Origin: Lingula anatina
Taxonomy: Eukaryota; Brachiopoda; Lingulata; Lingulida; Lingulidae
DNA: 37,960 nucleotides
Assembly: GCF_001039355.2 (NCBI RefSeq)
Contig: NW_019773871.1
Coordinates: 1 to 37,960 of the forward strand
Direction: 5' to 3'
The notes under the pieces: model-generated
What the model saw: the letters and a program-made list of their open reading frames with translations, nothing else
The model's database searches: none
What the model was told of the DNA's origin: nothing
Shown here: piece after piece, positions 1-10,740 of the stretch
Layout of the letters: each line of letters begins with the position of its first letter
How positions within the stretch are numbered: the first letter of the stretch is position 1
Position numbers and translations under genes: made by a program

Positions 1-266
1 GAGTTTCCAGTAAAGATAGAACAGTTCTAAATGTGACCATTCTTTTCATGCTGACTGATATAGGAGGTTTACCAGGGGAAACAAGGATTGTCTCTCTGTT
101 CTGCTACCTTCATACCTGTGGCATGGGGGTATACATATGGGAATAGAGGAAAAACCCTGGATAAGCCTCATCACCCCCCCCCCCCCCCAATATTAATCCA
201 GCTTGGGTTGGCATATCTTTAATGAAAACATGACTGAAGCAGCCCATTGTTATAAGAAACCATAAA

Positions 267-441
267 GGCCCCATTCAGAATAGGGGACTAACTAGTCCGA
301 GGGTCAAATATGGTGACCCTCTACAAAGCTTGCCATCTAATCTGCTAGTAGACACTAAATAGATATCCCATGGGGAAGTATTCAAGTGGGTCAGTCATAT
401 TTGACCCTCAGACTAGTTAGTCCCTTATTCTGAATGGGGCC
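267..441. mobile_element. MITE-like element with 46-bp terminal inverted repeats
   Basis: The 46 bases at 267-312 are the reverse complement of 396-441 with only two mismatches. The 83-base centre has no coding capacity. A short, nearly perfect inverted-repeat element of 175 bp is typical of a non-autonomous DNA transposon. The ends begin GGCCCCATTC. The flanks read ATAAA on the left and ATAGT on the right, so an ATA-like target duplication is possible but not secure, and I cannot name a superfamily. Confidence 0.7.
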
Positions 442-535
442 ATAGTGTAAAGTTTGGAGAAATATCTGAGAATGTGTGTTATATGTGCAGACTGGAAGGT
501 CTCTGTTATGGTGGAAATCTCATCCAGGAAAGGGA

Positions 536-536
<1 letters not shown>

Positions 537-576
<40 letters not shown>
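537..576. repeat. (TTA)n microsatellite
   Basis: About thirteen uninterrupted TTA units. Open frames across it translate to poly-Leu or poly-Ile and are artefacts. Confidence 0.95.
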
Positions 577-2162
577 GTCCCAGTGGATATTTTGTGCTGT
601 GGAGAAAATATCATTCTTTTATGAGATCTATATTAACTTTTTTCTGCAGACAGTATTTTATTACGGATATAACAACTACCTTTGGGTAAATTTCTCTCCT
701 TAGCAGACATCCTTAGACATAAATGAATGTATAGACCAATTGGAGAACAGTATTTAGCAGTGTAATGATATTGTTGTATATAATAAGTAAAGGTTTGATG
801 TAAGTCTTTTTGTAATTATTTTACAACCAATATATTGCTAATTTAAGTAAAATGACCAGAATGCCAGTTTTTTAAAATCTTCAAATTGTAAGTCTCTGTT
901 ATATGTAATAATTTTCAACTTTCAAGGATTGTGTTATGTATCGTGCTGATGATTGGAATAACAGTTGAAAAATGTCGACACTACCTTCCCTCTATCCATG
1001 CACTTGCCAAGTGAGCTGAGAGAATATCAGAAAGAGATTAATAGAGTAAAAGCATAAAGACCCAAAGACAAATTATAATTTGTTGTTTACTCCCTAAAGT
1101 GGGTCAATATTTTTGCTTATACATTTGTGCGCGTAACCAGAATTGACATAAAATACTGGTTTTAAAATTACTATGGGCAGGAGTATTTTACTTTACTTAC
1201 TTTTGTTGGCAGGTTTGCAATGTTAACAACAAGATTTTCGGTATCACAGATTGATTATTCCATCACAGTCTTGGATTCCTTACTTTTATACTCATTTTAG
1301 TTCTATGATTATTATCATATATGGTGGGGTACTTTAGTCTGAGCTTGGTCCACCCCCCCATGCCTAGTGTGAATTCCAGGGGAAATACTGTACATAGCTG
1401 TGTTGATTTTTTTACACTTTAGTGGACTCAACTGAACCAAAGACCGTAGGCTAGTCAGTATTGCAGATTCCAAGGTGCAATATCATTTTAATGCAATACG
1501 TTTAGTGGTCATCAACAATGTCTTTTTTTTTGTTAACAGTATTGTATTTGGTGTCATTTTTTTTGTTTGCATTGTAGATTTGATGTGGAAGATATACAAG
1601 TATTTGAAGAAGAAAGACTTGATGTATATTGCCTTTGTAGTAAAGGTACTTGTATAAAGAAAAATCAGAATAATTGTTAGATTAAAAGATTGTGTCATAT
1701 TTTTTACTGTAGCAATGTGTAGCTTATCTGCAGTTCCTAGATTAAGTGTCATTTGAAAAAATTATTGGAGCAAATATGTTTGCATTTTCTCAGCTTGTGT
1801 TAAATATGACAACAGAAACTGATGTGTAGTGGACATAGATTCAGCCTTACAAGAATATGAAAAAGTTTTTGTTAATTTTTATCAATCAAATTTTTACATC
1901 TTGAAATTTTTTAATGAGGCTGATTTTATCTGCAACCATTAAACATTGAGTCTACGGTGAATGGTTTAGATTTAATGTTATTGATGAACCAAAACTTCAA
2001 ATCTTGATGACACCTGCTGAGTGCGCCTTCTGGTGTACACATACACTGACTGTGTAAATAAATAAATCAATAAATAGCCTGTGTCAAATGACTTTATGGG
2101 TGGCTTGTTAAAATTCTTTTGTAATGCCAAATTTTGACTAAGGGACCATTCCCACAGATATT

Positions 2163-2361
2163 TGGATCTATCTATCTCCCTGGGGAGTCTTACTAAAATT
2201 TTGCTAACAACTTAACTGGCTTAAATGTCTTCCACGCCTAGTAAAGCTGTTAGGGGTTAATCATCTTTACCCCCTAGCCGCTTGGGTAGGCATGACGGAC
2301 ATTTAAGCCAGTCAAGTTGATAGCAATTTAGTGAGACTCCCCAGGGAGTTAGATTGATCCA
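2163..2361. mobile_element. Long imperfect hairpin, MITE-like
   Basis: Arm 2163-2229 pairs with 2298-2361; the shared cores are CTCCCTGGGGAGTCT and ACTGGCTTAAATGTC. The loop side also pairs partly (GCCTA and TTAGGGGTTA segments), so almost the whole 200 bp folds on itself. No target duplication could be fixed. A foldback MITE is the simplest reading. Confidence 0.6.
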
Positions 2362-2526
2362 GATGGATCGGTCTAGGCATGGGAACCCAGTCTATGGCCT
2401 ACCTCTACTCTGTGAACACATTATCAGCAGAGGTAGATGAGTGGTCTGAAACTTGGGGTGGTGTTATTACATGTACAACTTATAGACCTAACTGGACTGG
2501 TGTAAGCGTACAGTTTGACATACGTT

Positions 2527-2555
2527 CACACACACACACACATACACACGCACAC
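2527..2555. repeat. (CA)n microsatellite
   Basis: CA dinucleotide tract with TA and CG interruptions. Confidence 0.9.
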
Positions 2556-3607
2556 TAAAATGATGAAATGAGACACATTTTCTAAGTAGATTAACATTAC
2601 TATGTTTATTATAGAAATAATTTTGCAATTTCTATGGCACTTCAGTAGTAAATTTCAGAATGTGATTGTTTCTTTTTAATCCATATTCGGTAATGACCCC
2701 GATCTTTTTAATGGGGAAAATGTGAATTTTACGGAAACTATTTTTTCAAATTACATATTGTTAAAATTAGAACATTTCTTTTGAGTTGTAGCTACCTAAC
2801 AGTTCTATTTTATAGAGAAAAGGACTACAAATACTACACAGAAATATATTTCAATGTTTCTAAAATTATGTATCTCAAAGTTTGATAATTTTTGCCCATT
2901 CAAATGATTGAGTCATTACTGTTTCTCTGCCAAGAGCCTGAGGGACTTCTTAAAAATACAATTATATAATGTCACTGGAATACAATATAATTATAATTTG
3001 ACTACTACATGATTATAAGATGTTCCACATTTAGCCCATTTACAAATAGTTACCCTTTGAAAAAACTGGTCTGGTGAGTGATAACTTCCTTTTACCATAG
3101 GATTTTTGTATAAATGTGACAAAATTGCAATAGTAATAATATTAAACATTATCAATTTATCACATAACAATGGTCTGTGATTTTAAATACAATTCACACC
3201 TTGTACAGTCTTCTACACTCAACACTTAACAGTCTGCAATGTGTTAGTTGAGATCACATACTCGGCGAAAGCCTATCAGGTTTTAAATTGCTTGAAACAC
3301 ACTTTCCTCTTTAACGACTTACATGCATTATTTTAGTAATGGAACACATTCTATCACAACATTACTGTTGGTTGGACTAGTAGAAAATCATTGGATTATT
3401 TTCGGAATTTGAAAAATGATTAATGTACTATTTAGTTTTTCAACATTTACACATAGAATATTTTCTATCAATGTAAAATTGTTTATCTTCTTTTCCTCAA
3501 TTCAAAGGAAACAGACATCCTTACGGTACATTCAATGATTTTCTTATTGAGATTAGTTGATGATAAGTCCGTGATAGGTCGCACACCTTAATTTGAAATT
3601 CGTGAAA

Positions 3608-3613
3608 TTTATT
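3608..3613 (-). promoter_or_regulatory. Candidate poly(A) signal of gene A
   Basis: AATAAA on the minus strand about 400 bases after the gene A stop. It lies beyond the hAT-like insertion, so the insertion would fall in the 3' UTR. Short motif, so weak evidence. Confidence 0.3.
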
Positions 3614-3663
3614 TCACCATTTTGCACGGAGTGGGGATTTGAATAAAAGGACAAATTAAGTAT

Positions 3664-3981
3664 AGGGGCGAATCCAGGATTATTTGAAGGGGGGGGGGGG
3701 GGGGGGTCCGCAGATGCGAACTCGACCCTCCCCACCCTTCCCATTGGCGTTGGGGCCGCGGCCCGTTTAAGGGCCTCGAAAATATTTGGTATTTTAGAGG
3801 ACGAACAGTGCCATTTTGGTACTGCTTAGAACTATGATTCAGTTAGTCAAAATTTTAATTTCAAGAGGGAACCACTGGTGTCATTTTTTTTCAGAAATCG
3901 AAGGAGGTGTGTGTGTGTGTGTGTGTGTGGGGGGGGGGGGGGGGTTAGGACCCCCCTGACCTTCCTCTAAATCCACCACTG
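3664..3981. mobile_element. hAT-like MITE with G-rich interior
   Basis: The left end reads GGGGCGAATCCAGGAT and the right end, on the other strand, reads CAGTGGTGGATTTAGAGG. These are diverged versions of CAGTGGCGGATCCAGG-type ends that I associate with invertebrate hAT elements. AAGTAT occurs just outside both ends (from 3658 and from 3982), consistent with the core of an 8-bp hAT target duplication. The interior contains G homopolymers (3689-3706, 3930-3944) and a TG tract. The element lies directly downstream of the gene A stop codon. Family assignment rests on the ends only. Confidence 0.5.
3907..3944. repeat. (TG)n followed by poly-G
   Basis: TG dinucleotide tract running into a G homopolymer inside the hAT-like element; likely length-variable. 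Confidence 0.9.
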
Positions 3982-4012
3982 AAGTATGTATTCACTTTTC
4001 ACAGATTTTCGT

Positions 4013-4408
4013 TCATTTGTCGCTGACATTGTCTATCGTTTTCACTGCTGTGTTTTCGCTGACGTTGTCTATCGTTTTCACTGCTGTGTTTTCGCTTAAG
4101 TTGTCTATCGTTTTCACTGCTGTGTTATCTGCAGTTTCTGGACATATCTTCTCAGCAATTTCAAAATAACCATTACCACGCAGAACACTGCAAAAATGAC
4201 TTAAAGGATCTCTTTCCGGAGGACAGTTATACAATATCTCCATTAATTTATGGCTTCCCTCTTTCAGTGAAGTTCCACACGCCTTCCTAACAGCTTTCCA
4301 TTCATCAAAATCCAGAACTTCCTTTTCGAAAAGACCGTCCACGATGAGTAAAGAGTTGAATCCTCCCGCAAGACTGGTCCAATTGCTTTGTAGAATTTCT
4401 TGATGATT
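4013..4408 (-). CDS. Gene A exon 3 (last): CARD-like domain plus 12-residue repeats
   Basis: The exon starts after a TTTTAG acceptor and is open in phase 0 for 131 codons to a TGA stop. The first ~85 residues look like a helical death-fold, best fit CARD: helix starts around LLIVDGLF, the FEKEVLDFDEW turn, then KLMEIL, PLSHFCSVL and EIAEKI. Spacing and the C-P-E-(R/K)-(D/E)-P motif match the last exon of gene C. The tail is three copies of a 12-residue unit (NTAVKTIDNVSE) ending in a single Lys. CARDs recruit partner CARDs in apoptosis and innate immunity; the partner here is unknown. The CARD call rests on pattern and on paralogue comparison, not on a search. Confidence 0.6.
   Translation of the reverse strand, partial: NHQEILQSNWTSLAGGFNSLLIVDGLFEKEVLDFDEWKAVRKACGTSLKEGSHKLMEILYNCPPERDPLSHFCSVLRGNGYFEIAEKICPETADNTAVKTIDNLSENTAVKTIDNVSENTAVKTIDNVSDK
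4019..4126 (-). repeat. 3 x 36-bp in-frame tandem repeat
   Basis: Three almost identical 36-base units encode NTAVKTIDN(L/V)SE at the C-terminus of gene A. High DNA identity suggests recent expansion or ongoing homogenisation. Confidence 0.9.
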
Positions 4409-5051
4409 CTAAAATTTAATACAAGTTAAAGACAACTTGAATGAGAAAAGACAATGGACATTGATCAGTATAAATCTTAAAGGTAAAGGTAATAATAATA
4501 AAGGTAAATATGTACATGTAATGGGTATAAAGAGTTTACTAAAAACGTACAAATTTTACCAATCTCCAAGATTATTTAATGGAAAAAAATGAATTGATGC
4601 CCTTATCATCCTATTTTCATTAAAGAATATTGCTTATCACTTAAATGTATAGCCTTCGTGTACAATGTTAATCCATTTGTTTAAAACTAAGATGACGGCA
4701 AATACTAGGTCTTATGTTTGGAACGGAGATTACAACGTTTTGATATTATTGATATTCTTCAGATGAACTGATGTTGAGTTGTCAAAGTGACACCATTGTT
4801 TGAATGAGATCTGACTTTCAAAGTTTAGTTGAAGGGGCGGAGGTGAACTTCATGATTTTCTCAAATATTTTGCACAAAATGCTTTGAAATGGAATCCTTT
4901 ATTTATTACTAGCTGTATGTTTTGAACAATAAATAAGCTATCATATTCAGTTCTGTAGCCGTTGTTATCGTGCTATGTTGCCTACAAGATCTACAAGATC
5001 GACTTTAATACAATCTGGTTGGATCGAAATATAACAGTTTAAATCACGTAC

Positions 5052-5183
5052 CTTGTACACGTAGATTTTCTGCCCTGATGCCGCTTCACATTTACACTCG
5101 GCAAATATTCCCTCCTTGATGTTATCACATAACTCGGCTCTCGATATTTTTTCATCTCCTAGATGGTACATATGAACGTGGTC
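5052..5183 (-). CDS. Gene A exon 2: short conserved linker module
   Basis: Forty-four codons between a TTACATTACAG acceptor and an AAG|GTACGT donor, phase 0 at both ends. The peptide begins DHVHMYHLGD and contains CKCEAA then KIYVY. Genes B, C and D have the same module with 45 codons beginning GHVHM. The C-x-C pair and the HVHM-H-LG start are conserved in all four or nearly so, which supports a real exon. I do not recognise it as a named domain. It joins the COR domain to the variable C-terminal exons. Confidence 0.75.
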
Positions 5184-5721
5184 CTGTAATGTAAGACACA
5201 GGTGTCTCTGTCTCATTATCGACTCATTATTGAATTAATTAGACACGTGAAAGTTTTCTTTTGACATTTTCTGCACCTTAACAATATTGTTAATTGATTT
5301 TATAAAAATGTTATCGAGTATTGTGTGAAAAAGTGTCAAAAAGGAAATAAACTCAAATTATTGCAGTTTATCAGATTCAGTCTTTCACTATATTAAATGT
5401 GGTCAGTCTGTAATTGTTTCTTGGGTAATCACTAGGTAAGTTTAGAGCTATTTAATCACTTGCCTAATAAAGTTTCAAGTGGCCACTAAATGAGATTAAC
5501 TTTGCTGTTAAGTTTTATGTAATATTGCATCAAAATTGAAGAAAGCCCTATTTTGCGCACTGCTGCCATAGTGACTATTAAAGGAAAACCATGTCACTAA
5601 ATCTTCTCAAACTTACAGGAAAGAAACATAGGACTTAACTACAGCTTTAGCTGGACAACCAGTCTGATTGGTTAATTTTTCAGGAAGTTATACAGGTTTT
5701 TGCGAAAATTTAATTTTTCAC

Positions 5722-5800
5722 GTTTTGGCATTTTCAAGGTGTGACTTTAAACCTCCATGGGCTTGAAAGCCTTTGCTAGTCACATTTTCTGAATATCCAT
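5722..5800. repeat. Direct repeat, left copy, in gene A intron 1
   Basis: The segment around 5725-5800 (TTTTCAAGGTGTGACTT then CATGGGC) recurs in the same orientation at about 6756-6840. The pair flanks the inverted-repeat element at 5878-6556 and may be the outer part of a larger composite insertion. Confidence 0.45.
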
Positions 5801-5877
5801 GATACTTTTATTTTATTATTAAACATTGATGGTCATTATGTTAAGCATTATGTAATATTGCATAGAAGTTTAAAGTA

Positions 5878-6556
5878 GAAAATTACAATTTATAACAAAT
5901 TCTTCAGGAAACGTAAAATGTCAAATCCAAGGTTGCAGTAAGATTGTAATTATAGGACTTCCATCCAAGTTCAATATTAAATATAAGAGCTTGGAAATTT
6001 GCGAAGGGCGGTTCATGGTATAAAAATCGGTCAAAGTTCCATTCAAGTTCAATAGTAACTATGAGCGTATCTCTACCAATTTTGGAGATAAAATGGTTGG
6101 AAAATTTGTAAAGTTCAGTTCGTGGTAAAAAGTAGGACAAAGGTAAAATTCAAGGTCACAGGAAGACTGTCAACGCATGAGTTCCTATTCAAGTCTAATT
6201 GTAAATATAAGCTTTGGAGATATAAGGGTCAGAAAACTTGCAAGGTGCAGTTCATGATTATAAGCAGATCAAACATAAAATTCAAGGTCACAGTATCATT
6301 GCTGATATGACTTCCCATTCAAGATCAATATATGGGCTTATTTCCTAAGTTCATGTTGAAAAATAGGTCAAATTCAAAGTCACAATATGAGACAATTCCT
6401 AGAGACTATAGTATTAACCTTGGATCGAACTATCTGCGAGGGATTCTCCCTTAATTGCAATTAACTTGGATGGAAGTCCTATATTCACAATCTTACTGCA
6501 ACCTTGGATTCGACATTTTAAGTTTCCCCAAGATTTTGTTATAAATTGTAATTTTC
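5878..6556. mobile_element. Inverted-repeat element with internal degenerate tandem repeats, in gene A intron 1
   Basis: About 97 bases at 5878-5976 match the reverse complement of 6460-6556 closely. Between the arms lie four or five degenerate units of about 100-130 bp with recurring phrases such as AATTCAAGGTCACAG and CAAGGTGCAGTTCATG. The element sits in intron 1 of gene A, which is 1.77 kb here against about 0.22-0.24 kb in genes B, C and D. No transposase is present. It looks like a satellite-bearing non-autonomous element. Confidence 0.65.
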
Positions 6557-6755
6557 CACAAAAAAAAAAAAAAAAGAACTCTCGTTTACTACATTTTGCA
6601 CACATTGTCAAGCACAACATTGGAGGTGGTGTCCCGTTATTTATTTTATACTCCAGCTGGTGGTACTGTACAATACCCAGAGACAGTGTCGCCTCTTAGA
6701 TCCTCTTGGTTTTTATTAAATTTATGCATTTTTTGTGAAATTTTCACCCTTCTCA

Positions 6756-6840
6756 TTCTGGCACTTTCAAAGTGTGAACTTGAACTCTCATGGGCCTGAG
6801 GTCTTATGCTTGTTACACATTTTACTTACATCAATATTAC
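6756..6840. repeat. Direct repeat, right copy, in gene A intron 1
   Basis: Partner of 5722-5800; shares the TTTCAA-GTGTGA and CATGGGC blocks with scattered differences. Confidence 0.45.
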
Positions 6841-6955
6841 CTGTTGTGGATAATTTAAATTTGCCGTTACATATAGTGTACTATTCCATCAGAATTGACC
6901 GTAGCCTATTTTGTTGCTTTGTTTATAAATGCAATAAATGTCATATTTTACTAAC

Positions 6956-9801
6956 CTTTTCCTCCCACAAACAAGCGTGGTCCTCTTGTAACTGACAGAC
7001 TAATCCCACGAAATATTTCTGCCCCTGGAAACTTGTTTTGCATATTTTGTCCAAATTTTCATAAACAGTTGCAAAGACCCATAATGCCTGTTGATCTATG
7101 GCACCTTCTGGTAACTTATTATCTGTGCTCGTGGTAAACAAAATCACGTTTTGTGTATTACTACATTTAATTTCAAGTTTGTATCGGATTCCTTTGGATT
7201 TTTCTTTGAAGACGGCAAAATCAGAGTACACAGTTTGCTTATATTTCGTATCCATAAATCTTTCGTCTCCATGTACCCTAAGCAGTAAAGAAAAAAGCCT
7301 CCATAAGATTGGATTTGGCACAAATTTTTCGAAGTCCCAACCAAACGTAATTTCTTTGCCTGGCGAAACTTTCCAAAGAGATTCCCTGTCTTCTTGGCTA
7401 GCGATTTTTAATTGATTTGGCACAAGGTGGTAGGAGCTGGTGGGATCTTTAACGATTAAGTCACTATCTTCCAGAAGTTTTGTACAGATATTTTGTATAT
7501 CTTTAGGTGTCATTGACTGGCTTTCATTAAGGGTTTTAATTGTATCTCTTATAGCTGTATTCATTGTTTCTTTACTTAGGACGCCTTCTCTTTTTTCCTC
7601 TTGCTCTATCATTTTTAGAAACAACTCTACAAACCATGAATGTCCATGGTGCAGGATAATAAAGCGCCCACCACCACAAAAATAAATATCACCCCTGTCG
7701 CTGAAGTAATCCAAAAATTCCTTAAATTCATGGTCTTCAACAATGCCTTCCTTCTCCACAAAAACCTTCAGGTCTTCAAGTTTTAATATTGGAGACAGCT
7801 TTGGCATGATTTCTGAAAATTTTAGCCATTTGATCTTGGTTTTTCGTCGTTTAAATGCGGCAGTTGTTGCAACTTGCTGCCTGAGGTGTTTCCCGGCTAC
7901 GTCCCCCTTCAACGGTTTTGAATTCTCTACTTCAAATATAAAGGTTTCTTTATTCCTGGCAATGTATCTATCGATGCATTCTTTTTTCAAAAAATGTGTC
8001 AATTCCTGAGAAATCGTTTGTCTGACCTCCTTATCCACACTGTCCCTGTGTGTCCCAACAATGAAGATAGGTCCGTGATTTTCGTTATTTTCGTCAGCAG
8101 GCAAACGCATATGAGCCAACACGACGTTTAACCAATAGCGAAGCTGTCTTGATTGTTTGCGGAGTTCGTTGCAATCTTTTAATCTTTTAGCTTCTTCTAA
8201 GTTAAATACGATGATGTATACAGCGTCCTTTGGTATGAACAAATGATGGAAATAATGATATTCTTCTTGCCCTCCACAATCAATTAACACAAACTTAATA
8301 CGCATGCCTGATACTCCATTCTCGTATTTTGATTTTGCCAGTCTTATTTTGGTTAAATCAATACCCGTTGACATTGCTTGTTTCACCTGCCAAAAGCCCC
8401 ACAACTCAAATAAAACAACAATACCAACAGACAACAGCTGATCTAAAAAAAATTCACCAGGAGGAAAAGGGACCATCCAATTCATAAGATAGACCAGTAA
8501 AGCACCTAGAATAAAGCCTAGTATCCTTCGGTAAAGGAAATGTATATCGCAAACTTTTGCAAGAGGCCGGCCAATGACCATCCCTGTCGTGTATTCTAAC
8601 ATAGCACTAAAAAACACACTCGAAAATATGATAACGTAATGATGGAAAGAATACGAATAAAAATAATTACATATCGCTATAATGAGCAAACAAATGTAAA
8701 ACGGCCAATACATTAGATATTTCGACGCGGTTTTGCAAAGGTAGATGGCAGAAGCATCCCCTACTCCAATTAATATGATAACTGTTGTTTTCTCGCTCAG
8801 TACAATCAAATATTTGCCTCCTTTCACCATCTCATATATGAGGGCAGTTGCAAAGTTTAAAACGACTAACAGAAGGCAAATTATGTTTGTGTTTATATTC
8901 TCTTGGCAAAATTTAGCATAAACCGTCAATATAATACTGAAAATGAGAAATATTGTTGCTGCCTGCTCATAGTCATAGATCCATTCCCAGACCATGTTAA
9001 AAATAACTAAGAAAAAGTTGAGAATACTACCTTGACTTTTAAGGCAGACAAAGCTGAAAACCAATGAGGTTCCTGCCCTACACCCAAACCCCAACACAAA
9101 CCCTACCACCAACCCACAACAAAGAACATGAAATTTGAATGCTGAGAACAAGTCTGGGTCGTCCATTCTCTGTTGCATATTGCTGTCAGCGTATAAGATT
9201 TCGATACAGGCATAGCTGTAAAATATACTGAGAGCAGTACCTTCGCCAAATCTTATGCCCAGGGGCAGGTTGCCAGAAAAAAGGATTGTAGAGAAAAGGC
9301 ACCCTATGATTTTTAAAGAACATAACCCAAAGGGAAATGAAGCAAAAGCAACACATAGGCATAGCAATCCAAATACAAGTTTGGAATGTTGATCAAATGA
9401 TGATCCGTGATCATCTGCTTGGGAAGCAGATTGTCAGTCATCTGCACTGTAGCGTAACTAGCTGCATATTGCTGTTCATTTTCAGGATCCTTAACATCTT
9501 CCCAAGTGTCCGTTACGGCGGCGGTTTCCACGTGGTGCTTTTCATTTCCTCGAGTACTATTGTAACTTTTTACGAAATCCTTTTCTCGGAAATAGCGTTG
9601 CAGGGTTGTCTTTCCTACACCAGAATCTCCCAGGAATAATATTTTTCTGGTTTCCAAATCAATTTGCCCATCTTTCAAGTTTTTTTTATATTTTTTACAT
9701 AGATTAACACTTGTCCCAATGATCCTCCTGCTTAACGTCCCAGCACGTGCTCCCCATCGTCTGAACACGTCTTCTTGCTGTACCCATTTTTCGTCTTCCA
9801 T
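6956..9801 (-). CDS. Gene A exon 1: Roc GTPase split by a membrane domain, plus COR (one-base frameshift)
   Basis: The ATG at 9801 has a good start context (AAAATGG). It encodes MEDEK, then P-loop GDSGVGKT at about residues 58-65 and switch I NSTRG. A single base is missing near 9430 relative to B and C (GACAATCTGC against GATAATTCTGC), so the frame breaks just after TVQMTDN. After the shift the frame is open for about 800 codons: many membrane segments, then G3 DCGGQ, G4 THRD and a full COR region, ending at GAAAAG|GTTAGT. That donor is weaker than the GTGAGC of B, C and D. Frame restored, the exon is about 949 codons and the three-exon product about 1124 residues. The loss could be a real inactivating change, a polymorphism or an assembly error; the long intact downstream frame favours a recent event or an error. 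A is the most divergent copy. Confidence 0.85.
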
Positions 9802-9808
9802 TTTGGTG

Positions 9809-9838
9809 TTAATCAAATATTGGTGCACAGATGCACAT
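9809..9838 (-). promoter_or_regulatory. Short upstream ORF of gene A
   Basis: A 9-codon ORF (MCICAPIFD, then TAA) ends 7 bases before the main ATG. At the same place gene C has ATG immediately followed by TGA, and gene B has an in-frame upstream ATG. Such a uORF could limit translation; whether it lies within the transcript is not shown. Confidence 0.3.
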
Positions 9839-9839
9839 G

Positions 9840-10740
9840 ACTACGGAATTGTGAAACTGTCAAACGTGAACAAAACAATTGATATGAGGTGAGTTTTTGC
9901 AATATCTTTAGATTGAAGACATAAAATAGAACGATGTGGACATTCTACAAAAATATTTTTCTTTCCTGGAGTCTTCGTAAATCGTGTTTTTCCCACTGAA
10001 ACGACGACCGTTTGTTAAGTTTTTAACGTATGTTCCAGGGGGTTGTTTTAACCAATCCGATAAATCCTCAATCGCTTTTCATAGTTGTCAAATGCACCAA
10101 ACTTTGAAATAAGTTTAAAAAAGAATAGTCTTAAACGGTTCCGTTAAATTATTACTGGCAATTCTTACCACCATACCACAAGACGTGTCTGTTTCAGCAA
10201 CGGGTTCAGCTATCCTGATCTGAATGCAAAGATGCATAACTGACCTCAACAGATTGTTAAAATGCCGACATGGTCCCGAATAATGCCGACGAAGACGTGA
10301 GCTAATAGAAAATGAACGGTATTAAATGGCGGTGATGTTTTGGCTACAGATATCATTATTCGGGCAACTTTAAAGGCTAGATCAATGTTGCTTTCTGAAA
10401 AAAAATCAATTTCCAATGTGCTGTGCGACGCCATTTTTTGTGCTATTGTTACCTGTTCAAAAATCGATTTGTTTCACAACACTGTAACTGCCACAAAGAG
10501 CTGTGGTGCACCAAAGAAGTGTTTGCTTAATAGCCCTGGCGAGAAATAAATGGATCACCACCGGGCTGGTGGAACATATTGTTTTCATTTCGTTTTTTGT
10601 CCCTGCCTCGCAGCCTCTCGGCAGTAGGACTGAACTTTGTCATTGATGTCCTAACATTTAGCTCCAATTAATTTTTTTGCTTCTTCTTCCTCCTTTAAAT
10701 CAATGTTTTATTTTATTTTACTCATTCACATATATTTATT
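9840..10740. repeat. Upstream homology block, copy 1 (5' flank of gene A)
   Basis: About 0.9 kb alignable end to end with 22250-23205 and 31675-32563. Shared phrases include CTACGGAATTGTGAA next to the gene, CAAGACGTGTCTGTTTC, GTGATGTTTTGGC and a distal TTCTTCTTCCTC tract. It should carry the 5' UTR and promoter of gene A. I found no clear TATA box. ORFs in it are not conserved between copies. Confidence 0.75.

Larger units (their letters stand above)
1..3600. other. Gene-free flank, repeats only
   Basis: I see no coding exon here on either strand. The open frames are short, low in complexity and without domain pattern. The region holds a poly-C run near 174-188, the MITE at 267-441, the TTA tract, a long hairpin at 2163-2361 and a CA tract at about 2527-2555. 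Sequence near 3230-3300 weakly resembles the 3' flank of gene C (27007-27080), so the rightmost part may be the decayed 3' flank of gene A. Confidence 0.6.

Noticed and set aside
474-703. Two ORFs with poly-Leu and poly-Ile
   Set aside because: Produced by the TTA microsatellite.
4019-4126. CRISPR-like repeat array
   Set aside because: Units are contiguous with no spacers and in frame; this is a coding tandem repeat in a eukaryotic gene.
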